Assembly (NCBI GenBank): GCA_903870815.1 | Contig: CAIQEI010000149.1 | Location: 1 to 41,854 of the forward strand | DNA from: an uncultured Verrucomicrobia subdivision 3 bacterium | GTDB lineage: Bacteria > Verrucomicrobiota > Verrucomicrobiia > Limisphaerales > UBA11358 | Length of the DNA stretch: 41,854 nucleotides | Direction: 5' to 3' | Shown: positions 38,065 to 41,854 of the stretch, one piece after another | Layout: each line of letters opens with the position of its first letter | How positions within the stretch are numbered: the stretch's first letter is position 1 | Program-made: the position numbers and the translations under genes | Notes under the pieces: model-generated | Databases searched by the model: none | Told to the model about the DNA's origin: nothing | The model's input: only the letters and a program-made list of their open reading frames with translations

Positions 38065-38170
38065 GATGTTCCTTTTCTTGTTTGATCCGGCGGCGCTCCC
38101 GGTAGAAATATTCGAGGTTCCAAAGATTGATCGCCAGACAAATCAGGTTTAAGGCGGTGTAGAAGTTCAT
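38048..38170 (-). CDS. Small single-span membrane protein (40 aa)
   Basis: A reading frame of 40 codons on the minus strand: ATG 38170-38168, TAA 38050-38048. It begins MNFYTALNLICLAINLWNL, with one membrane helix (~3-20), followed by a strongly basic/charged tail (EYFYRERRRIKQEKEHH). The ATG overlaps the lipoprotein's TGA as ATGA, and its end carries the SD and start of int (overlap 17 nt). Both couplings argue that it is translated. Too short for family recognition. Its place between a lipoprotein and int suggests a lysogenic-conversion or exclusion accessory (inference). Confidence 0.65.
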   Translation of the reverse strand: MNFYTALNLICLAINLWNLEYFYRERRRIKQEKEHHENIQ

Positions 38171-38478
38171 GGCGTGGCAGTGGAATTGGTGATGGCAGGA
38201 TCGCCGGGCTTTAGGGCGCGAAAGGTGAGCTGGGCACTTCCAGCGCTACGAAAGGCGATGGGATCTTGGGCATCGCTGGAGATGGGGACCATGACGAGGC
38301 CACGCTTGGCACACCATACGTCTGCTTCGTGATAACAATCAGCCTTGGCATTGGCGGCCGACATCCAGATGGGCAGTGATCCTTTGGAAATGTAATAGGT
38401 ATTTGGCCCGGACGGGACGACGGTGGACATGCAACCGGTGAGAAGGGCTAAAGCGAACGACATAATGGAGGCTTTCAT
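38167..38478 (-). CDS. Lipoprotein expressed with the lysogeny operon (103 aa)
   Basis: ATG 38478 overlaps the RHH gene's stop (ATGA). Residues 1-16 (MKASIMSFALALLTGC) are a lipoprotein signal with lipobox LLTGC (Cys16). The mature part (TYYISKGSLPIWMSAANAKADCYHEADVWCAKRGLVMVPISS) has two Cys and resembles small bacterial lipoproteins of the 'YxxxxxG..swsa..ak..ay..A..fC...gk' type. Phage lipoproteins made in lysogens often block superinfection by masking receptors (known for e.g. T5 Llp). That role is inferred here from the position next to repressor and integrase genes. Confidence 0.75.
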   Translation of the reverse strand: MKASIMSFALALLTGCMSTVVPSGPNTYYISKGSLPIWMSAANAKADCYHEADVWCAKRGLVMVPISSDAQDPIAFRSAGSAQLTFRALKPGDPAITNSTATP

Positions 38479-38780
38479 CCGGCGGTTTTACCGCGCTGAT
38501 TGGACTTTGGCAATTGTGGAAATTTAGTTAACTCGCGGGAACCAACAACCTTTGGTGCAGCCGAGCCGGGAGACTTTGGGGGTTTGCCACCATCCTCGGA
38601 GGTGCTTTCACGAAGGGTTAAGTCGCCGCCAGTAGCCACGTCGGCCCGGGCCAGCTGGGCGATATATTGGCTGCGCGTGAGGTTTAAGGCTGTGGCGCGC
38701 TCATCAACCTGATCCAGCAAAGACTGGGTCATGCTTACGCTGATGGCGGTCTTGCCGGGGCTGCGTGGCTTGGTTGTCAT
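38475..38780 (-). CDS. Ribbon-helix-helix repressor candidate (101 aa)
   Basis: I chose the ATG at 38780. Upstream in-frame ATGs lie inside the -10 box and are excluded. Residues 11-48 form an RHH (MetJ/Arc/CopG) domain: TAISVSMTQSLLDQVDERA and LNLTRSQYIAQLARADV. The C-terminal half is Pro/Ser/Gly-rich and ends in a basic segment. It pairs at 17 of 38 positions (counted by eye) with the RHH domain of the divergent gene at 38871. It shares an operon with lipoprotein, small membrane protein and int, so it is the natural candidate for the lysogeny-maintenance repressor. It would bind as a dimer of dimers to a palindrome in the promoter region. Confidence 0.8.
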   Translation of the reverse strand: MTTKPRSPGKTAISVSMTQSLLDQVDERATALNLTRSQYIAQLARADVATGGDLTLRESTSEDGGKPPKSPGSAAPKVVGSRELTKFPQLPKSNQRGKTAG

Positions 38781-38790
38781 ACTACAGGGC

Positions 38791-38818
38791 ATAATAATGG
38801 TTATTATCATTCAGTCAA
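38791..38818 (-). promoter_or_regulatory. Leftward promoter with operator palindrome
   Basis: On the minus strand: -35 TTGACT (38818-38813), 16-bp spacer, -10 TATTAT (38796-38791). A perfect palindrome ATAATAA-TGG-TTATTAT (38791-38807, given on +) overlaps the -10 and half the spacer. The expected start lies near 38784, only about 4 nt before the ATG at 38780, so the mRNA would be almost leaderless. Confidence 0.75.
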
Positions 38819-38836
38819 GATTTTTGTTATTTTCTC

Positions 38837-38864
38837 TTGACGGAATATTATTCCGTACTATTCT
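38837..38864 (+). promoter_or_regulatory. Rightward promoter with operator palindrome
   Basis: -35 TTGACG (38837-38842), 16-bp spacer, -10 TATTCT (38859-38864). The perfect palindrome ACGGAAT-ATT-ATTCCGT (38840-38856) fills the spacer. The predicted start is about base 38871, which is the A of the ATG, so the transcript is leaderless; no SD precedes it. Confidence 0.75.
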
Positions 38865-38870
38865 CACCAC

Positions 38871-39071
38871 ATGGAAGCAAACAAGTTCAAGAATGTCACA
38901 GTCCAATTAGAGCCGGATTTATTGGATCGAGTGGATTCCCGCGCCGGCCAGTTGGATCTGAACCGCAGCCAATATCTGCGGCGCCTCGTGCGCAAAGATC
39001 TGGGTGTGCCGGTTCCGGAGGTCCAAACGGAGCTGCTGGTAGCGGCCAAGCCGGAAGGGGTGGCAGCGTGA
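38871..39071 (+). CDS. Ribbon-helix-helix regulator, divergent paralogue (66 aa)
   Basis: ATG 38871 sits at the predicted transcription start. Residues 8-44 form an RHH domain (KNVTVQLEPDLLDRVDSRA, LDLNRSQYLRRLVRKDL). Conserved positions with the 38780 gene (LLD-VD-RA-L-L-RSQY-L-R-D) show common ancestry. The short C-tail lacks the long linker of its partner. It would be the antagonist or lytic-side regulator, like Cro opposite CI, but the two families are unrelated and this is inference. Its stop overlaps the next GTG (GTGA). Confidence 0.85.
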   Translation: MEANKFKNVTVQLEPDLLDRVDSRAGQLDLNRSQYLRRLVRKDLGVPVPEVQTELLVAAKPEGVAA

Positions 39072-39253
39072 TTACTCCCGACAATATCAGCGCCGAGGTG
39101 CTGGAAGCCATGCGCTCGTGGATCGCGGATTGTAGCTGGCCGGATCTGGACGATGCCGCTGATCTGACGCCGGCGGAAGTGATCGGAGGGGTTCGCCGCC
39201 ATTTTGACGGTGGCATCAACGCATTTCTTCAAACGATGGAGGTGGCAGCGTGA
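39068..39253 (+). CDS. Small hypothetical protein (61 aa)
   Basis: The GTG at 39068 overlaps the preceding stop (GTGA). The longer open frame from 38837 crosses the promoter and is rejected. The protein is acidic and helical (ISAEVLEAMRSWIADCSWPDLDDAADLTPAEVIGGVRRHF). The C-terminus (MEVAA) is encoded by GATGGAGGTGGCAGCG, which also provides the SD for the next gene. No family was recognised. Confidence 0.65.
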   Translation: MITPDNISAEVLEAMRSWIADCSWPDLDDAADLTPAEVIGGVRRHFDGGINAFLQTMEVAA

Positions 39254-39498
39254 GTGAACCACTTTTTCCATGGAACACATCCGAGCCGCCGAAGGATGGC
39301 CGGTTGCTGGTGGTGGTGGGCCGTGTGCAGTTTACGGATGGCGCCTGTGTCACGGTGACGCCGTTGCCGCCGAGTTTGGTGAGATGGACCGAAAAGCCCG
39401 GCGAGAGCAAGGGCTGGCATTATTTAACAGGTCTAGCTGTGGCGTTGCAGTTGGACGATGAGGTGATGATTGATGGCTGGATGGAGGTGGCGGCGTGA
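39250..39498 (+). CDS. Small hypothetical protein (82 aa)
   Basis: The GTG at 39250 overlaps the previous stop (GTGA), with GGAGGTGG as SD 5-8 nt upstream. Beta-rich body with two Trp: EPLFPWNTSEPPKDGRLLVVVGRVQF...VRWTEKPGESKGWHYL...ALQLDDEVMIDGWMEVAA. The opening ('W...pP.dgr.ilv..G') resembles small DUF551-like phage proteins, a weak resemblance. It ends with the same MEVAA as its upstream neighbour. Confidence 0.65.
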   Translation: MSEPLFPWNTSEPPKDGRLLVVVGRVQFTDGACVTVTPLPPSLVRWTEKPGESKGWHYLTGLAVALQLDDEVMIDGWMEVAA

Positions 39499-39713
39499 TC
39501 GGCATCTTAAACACTTCTGCGATGGCTCAAGCGGTGGGCCTGGATGCACCTGCACCCATGGTGCAGGTGATTTGCTCCTGGTGCAGCAAGGACCTGGGAC
39601 TAAGGCCGTGCGAGCCGGCGCAGGCCGGCAAGATCTCTCACACGATCTGCCCGATCTGTTCGGAGAAGTTTGCCTCGGGCGCCAAGCCCACATTCGCGGA
39701 GGTGGCCAAGTGA
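39495..39713 (+). CDS. Small zinc-finger protein (72 aa)
   Basis: The GTG at 39495 overlaps the previous stop (GTGA). CSWCSKDLGLRPC (~28-40) and ICPICSEKF (~51-59) provide two CxxC pairs, a compact zinc ribbon. The start is chosen by the GTGA coupling used throughout this block. The end (AEVAK) again encodes GCGGAGGTGG as the next SD. Its role is unknown; zinc ribbons of this size commonly regulate transcription. Confidence 0.68.
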   Translation: MIGILNTSAMAQAVGLDAPAPMVQVICSWCSKDLGLRPCEPAQAGKISHTICPICSEKFASGAKPTFAEVAK

Positions 39714-40036
39714 AGACGCCGGCCATCTCTTTTTTTGCAGCGCATGGGTATAAAACCCCATTGCAATTCTTGCCGGTTTCTGATTTGCGGGATAGATCAG
39801 TGGTAGATCAGGTGCCTCATAAACACCGTGTCGTTGGTTCAATTCCAGCTCCCGCAACCATTTTCGCCCGCAACACACGGGCGACGTTCCCCACCCCGGC
39901 GCGTCAGGCGAGTGGCATTGCCTGGCGCGCTTTTATTTTTTCCGCGCTGCACTGGCTTTTCAAGCCCGTGAACCGGCGCGGCCGGCGGCTGCACCGTTGG
40001 CTGGCGGTGAACCAGAGCGTCAGGAGGGTGGCGTGA
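39710..40036 (+). CDS. Doubtful reading frame spanning the tRNA (108 aa)
   Basis: A GTG at 39710 overlaps the previous stop with the same GTGA pattern, and the frame ends at TGA 40036 just after AGGAGGGTGGCG, the same junction style. But bases 39786-39860 are a tRNA and 39899-39941 a terminator, both inside the frame. The translation (AISFFAAHGYKTPLQF..., then RGRRLHRWLAVNQSVRRVA) shows no domain. Either the tRNA was inserted into an existing small gene without creating a stop, or the frame is chance. I list it because both edges match the cassette pattern. Confidence 0.25.
   Translation: MKTPAISFFAAHGYKTPLQFLPVSDLRDRSVVDQVPHKHRVVGSIPAPATIFARNTRATFPTPARQASGIAWRAFIFSALHWLFKPVNRRGRRLHRWLAVNQSVRRVA
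39786..39860 (+). tRNA. tRNA-Met (CAT anticodon)
   Basis: Full cloverleaf: acceptor TGCGGGA/TCCCGCA (39786-39792, 39850-39856), D arm GATC-AGTGGTA-GATC, anticodon stem GGTGC/ACACC with one C-A mismatch, loop CTCATAA with CAT at 39818-39820, variable GTGTC, T arm GTTGG-TTCAATT-CCAGC, discriminator A, encoded CCA (39858-39860). It has a U1-A72 pair and no three G-C pairs closing the anticodon stem, so it does not look like an initiator. An Ile (lysidine) identity cannot be excluded from sequence. Confidence 0.93.
39899..39941 (+). terminator. Rho-independent terminator after the tRNA
   Basis: GCGCGTCAGGC (39899-39909), loop of ten, GCCTGGCGCGC (39920-39930) with one T-G pair, then TTTTATTTTTT. 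An 11-bp stem with a strong T-tract, typical of a tRNA terminator. Confidence 0.92.
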
Positions 40037-40070
40037 AGCTAATCCTGGTAACGGCCTATTAACCACACCC

Positions 40071-40286
40071 ATGAAAGCCCAAGGCTATTACTGGTGCGAT
40101 CACTGCGAAGAGATGGCGAGCGGCCAGCGCTGTGAGCATTGCAGCGCGGTGGCGCCCACGGTGCGCTGGATCCATGTGCCGCTACACCACAACCCCTTTC
40201 GCGCGGCCGATGGCGGTCCGCAACCGGTAAGCCAGGAGCGCGGCCGGGAGCTGTGGCAGAAGCTGCACCAGCAGTTGAAGTTTTAA
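40071..40286 (+). CDS. Small zinc-ribbon protein (71 aa)
   Basis: The ATG at 40071 has a C/A-rich leader without SD. WCDHCEEMASGQRCEHCSAVAPTVRWIHV (~8-36) is a four-cysteine ribbon (CDHC, CEHC). The rest is a short Pro/basic segment and a helix (ERGRELWQKLHQQLKF). It is the third CxxC small protein in the genome. It precedes the excisionase-like gene. Function is unknown. Confidence 0.65.
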   Translation: MKAQGYYWCDHCEEMASGQRCEHCSAVAPTVRWIHVPLHHNPFRAADGGPQPVSQERGRELWQKLHQQLKF

Positions 40287-40318
40287 CCCCAGACAGCCGG
40301 GAGAGACCGGCAGGAACT

Positions 40319-40594
40319 ATGCGTGCGGTTGAGAAATTCTATTCCGTGGCCGAAACGGCGCTGTTGCTTTCGCTCTGCACCAAGACGGTGATCGAGAAGC
40401 TGAAGGCGCGGTCTTTTGGCGTGGAGGTGGTGAACCTGGGCAGCGAGGCGCGCCCGGATTACCGGATTCCAGCCAGCGGCATCAACGCCTGGCTGGAATC
40501 GCGCCGCGTTTTTTCGTTTTCCCAGGATGCGGGCATCGCAGCGCGTTCGACCGGTGAACTCCGGCGGAAGGCGGCAGCGGTGGCAAGCGTTTAG
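40319..40594 (+). CDS. Excisionase-like HTH protein (91 aa)
   Basis: The ATG at 40319 has SD CAGGAAC. The longer frame from 40139 overlaps the zinc-ribbon gene and is rejected. Residues 6-62 read as a MerR/HTH_17 DNA-binding fold: KFYSVAETALLLSLCTKTVIEKLKARSF, then PDYRIPASGINAWLESRR, matching the 'ysv.EaA..LgvS..tVyrli..g.l....ri..ai..wl..' pattern of excisionases and phage HTH regulators. It may direct integrase, which is 2 kb away on the other strand. The tail (TGELRRKAAAVASV) is disordered. The stop is followed by a family C-like hairpin and GCGCGCTTTTTT. Confidence 0.72.
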   Translation: MRAVEKFYSVAETALLLSLCTKTVIEKLKARSFGVEVVNLGSEARPDYRIPASGINAWLESRRVFSFSQDAGIAARSTGELRRKAAAVASV

Positions 40595-40620
40595 TCCACC
40601 CGTTTGGACGGCGCGCTTTT
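40594..40620 (+). terminator. Hairpin with T-run after the excisionase-like gene
   Basis: GTCCA-CCCGTT-TGGAC (40594-40609), beginning with the G of the TAG stop, then GGCGCGC and TTTTTT. The stem is short (5 bp) but is followed by a T-run, so it may terminate weakly. It shares sequence with the hairpin at 35605. Confidence 0.5.
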
Positions 40621-40630
40621 TTCGATATTT

Positions 40631-41383
40631 ATGGCTCGAACATCACAGCGTGAAGTGTTGGCAGACCGGCAGCAGCCGGGCCAGCCGGCGTTGTTTGATG
40701 ACTCGCAGATGCCGGTCGAGGCGGCAGCACTGGAGTCCATCCGGACCCGCCGCCACGAGCATCAGGGCATCCGCCTGACGGAGGATGACACCAAGGCGCA
40801 GCGCTTGGTGGAGTTGATCACGCTGAAGTGGGGCGTGAAGAAGATCAGCCGGGAGATGAACGTCAGCCCGCACACGGTCCGAGCCGCCCGCCGCATCCTT
40901 GTCACCCAGGGCAAAGTGGCCCCCTATAAACAAAGAGTGGTGGAGATGATGGAGGATGTCATCGAGCAGGGCGTGGGAAATTACCTTGAGGCGTTGCAGG
41001 ACGGCCGTGTGCCGGCGGCACAAATACCGGTTGGGGTGGCGATTATGTTTGATAAAAGGGCGCTGGCGATGGGTGAGCCGACCTCGATCCGGGGCTCGCT
41101 GGAGGCGCCCAGCGACGATCTGAAGGTGGAGGCGATCAACGCTTACCTGGACGCGCTGCCGAGCGCGAAGGCGGTGACGACTGATACACCATCAACGGAG
41201 ATGACGGGCAAACCCCAGCAAACAGCGGGTGAACCGGCGCTGGATGACAGTTTAGATGCCACCTGCCCGCCTCCAGACGGCCGCGCTGACCCCGTGGCCG
41301 GCGCGGCGTCCAAACAGCCGGACGAGGGCAGCAGCGACGAGACCGGGGGCGGGGGGATGCCGCCGCCGCCGCCGCCGGTTTGA
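40631..41383 (+). CDS. HTH DNA-binding protein, possible small terminase or regulator (250 aa)
   Basis: I chose the ATG at 40631; the frame opens at 40604 inside the hairpin. Residues 66-90 (KWGVKKISREMNVSPHTVRAARRIL) form a clear helix-turn-helix. Residues 98-150 are helical (YKQRVVEMMEDVIEQGVGNYLEALQDG, IPVGVAIMFDKRALAMGEP), reminiscent of small terminase oligomerisation regions. The C-terminal 80 residues are disordered (Pro, Ala, Asp) and end in six prolines. It carries the 18-bp element (SKQPD). In the circular map it lies about 7.8 kb before terL, so a TerS role is possible but not shown. It could also be an early regulator. Confidence 0.6.
   Translation: MARTSQREVLADRQQPGQPALFDDSQMPVEAAALESIRTRRHEHQGIRLTEDDTKAQRLVELITLKWGVKKISREMNVSPHTVRAARRILVTQGKVAPYKQRVVEMMEDVIEQGVGNYLEALQDGRVPAAQIPVGVAIMFDKRALAMGEPTSIRGSLEAPSDDLKVEAINAYLDALPSAKAVTTDTPSTEMTGKPQQTAGEPALDDSLDATCPPPDGRADPVAGAASKQPDEGSSDETGGGGMPPPPPPV
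41307..41324 (+). repeat. 18-bp repeat, family C, identical to 31806-31823
   Basis: CGTCCAAACAGCCGGACG in the disordered C-terminus of the HTH protein, encoding SKQPD exactly as in the giant virion gene. Confidence 0.85.
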
Positions 41384-41442
41384 GCCGTCGGATTGAATTG
41401 AACGGAACGAAACAACAAAAGAACCCATAACCACACCACACC

Positions 41443-41854
41443 ATGAAATACACGAAAGACCAGTTGATGACCCACACGCCCTGCACCGATGGCCTCAAGT
41501 TCGCCCGCGAGTGCGACTTTGATTTCGTCAAGATTTACAACACCTGCCCGCGGGGTGACTGGCTGATCTGGCTACTACGCCGGACGGGGCAATTTGACAA
41601 ACCCCGGGCCGTGGCGGTGGCCATTGCCTGCGCGGAACACGTGCTGCCCCTCTTTGAAAAAAAACGGCCGGACGACAAACGGCCACGGCAGGCCATCGAA
41701 GCGGCCCAAGCCTGGCTGAAAGACCCCACAGAAAAAAACCGCGCCGCCGCCTACGCCGCCGCCGCCGCCGCCGACGCCACCGCCGCCGCCGCCTACGCCG
41801 CCGCCTACGACGCCGCCTACGCCGCCGCCGCCGCCGCCGCCGCCCGACAGAAGG
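41443..41854 (+). CDS. Ala-rich Imm-5-like protein, N-terminal part (continues at 1-158)
   Basis: The ATG at 41443 follows an A/C-rich leader. Residues 1-105 match the pattern of the Imm-5-like 'putative immunity' family: MTHTPCTDGLKFAREC...TCPRGDWLIWLLRRTGQFDKPRAVAVAIACAEHVLPLFE...KRPRQAIEAAQAWLKDPTEKNR. The CxRGDWxxWL motif and the cluster around AxACAExxLP are characteristic. Residues ~106 onward are GCC/TAC/GAC/ACC triplets (Ala/Tyr/Asp). The 137-residue segment is cut by the window end; the remaining C-terminus is at 1-158. The function is unknown; the immunity name comes from toxin-linked relatives and no toxin is seen here. Confidence 0.8.
   Translation, partial: MKYTKDQLMTHTPCTDGLKFARECDFDFVKIYNTCPRGDWLIWLLRRTGQFDKPRAVAVAIACAEHVLPLFEKKRPDDKRPRQAIEAAQAWLKDPTEKNRAAAYAAAAAADATAAAAYAAAYDAAYAAAAAAAARQK
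41741..41845 (+). repeat. GCC/TAC triplet tract at the window end
   Basis: An in-frame array of GCC codons with TAC, GAC and ACC interspersed; positions 1-92 hold a second such array. The tract reaches the window edge and the sequence after it (CGACAGAAGG) recurs at 93-102. Eight GCC codons precede that sequence here, against four at the start. Confidence 0.85.

Noticed and set aside
38791-38856. Palindromes as transcription terminators
   Set aside because: AT-rich arms with 3-nt centres located on promoter elements are far better explained as operators.
38837-39067. Upstream extension of the gene at 39068
   Set aside because: It would translate across the rightward promoter and the RHH gene in another frame; the GTGA-coupled start fits better.

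Overview
The window reads as an essentially complete genome of a temperate, short-tailed (podovirus-type) phage. It has a large terminase, portal, scaffold and major capsid protein. It also has a neck protein, a nozzle-like tail protein, receptor-binding and tailspike proteins, and three consecutive ejection-type proteins. There is no sheath, tape measure or tail tube. Its own replication genes (wHTH initiator, DnaB), a ParB-like protein and a tyrosine integrase complete the set. The two window ends lie in the same alanine-rich gene: bases 1-158 are its 3' end and 41443-41854 its 5' end. The last bases of the window recur near position 93-102, so the molecule is probably circular or circularly permuted and was cut in a GCC-repeat tract (inference).

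Host: high GC outside the tailspikes. Intergenic spaces carry simple repeats built on CCTGAAA, GATTCAAG, CACAGATG and GGGGTCTGG, plus a CCCTCACCC-type hairpin. I associate these with genomes of Verrucomicrobiota and related PVC bacteria. This is a recollection-based inference; no host gene is present to confirm it.

Layout. 41443-158: Ala-rich Imm-5-like gene. 189-3953: small genes, replication initiator, DnaB helicase, small DNA-binding candidate. 4029-7239: ParB-like protein, two small genes, DHH phosphoesterase. 7239-10933: large terminase and five small genes. 11022-17435: portal, small gene, scaffold, major capsid and two head/connector candidates, with a 28-bp element duplicated upstream of portal and scaffold. 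17423-24437: neck protein, two signal-peptide-bearing tailspike/hydrolase proteins (AT-richer than the rest), and a membrane/lipoprotein cluster that probably serves lysis. 24442-28666: nozzle-like protein, tail fibre, cupin-SET fusion. 28651-35605: three ejection proteins ending in a 1569-residue giant. 35602-38780 (minus strand): HNH-AP2 endonuclease, integrase, a 40-residue membrane peptide, a lipoprotein and a ribbon-helix-helix (RHH) repressor. 38871-41383 (plus strand): paralogous RHH regulator, GTGA-coupled tiny genes, tRNA-Met with a terminator, zinc-ribbon protein, excisionase-like and HTH proteins.

The lysogeny control region (38781-38870) is a compact divergent switch. Two paralogous RHH genes face away from promoters that each contain a palindrome, and both transcripts are predicted to be leaderless or nearly so. 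The other striking feature is a set of tiny hairpin elements. They sit directly on or after stop codons in many gene junctions and also occur inside dnaB, portal and integrase. No endolysin was recognised.
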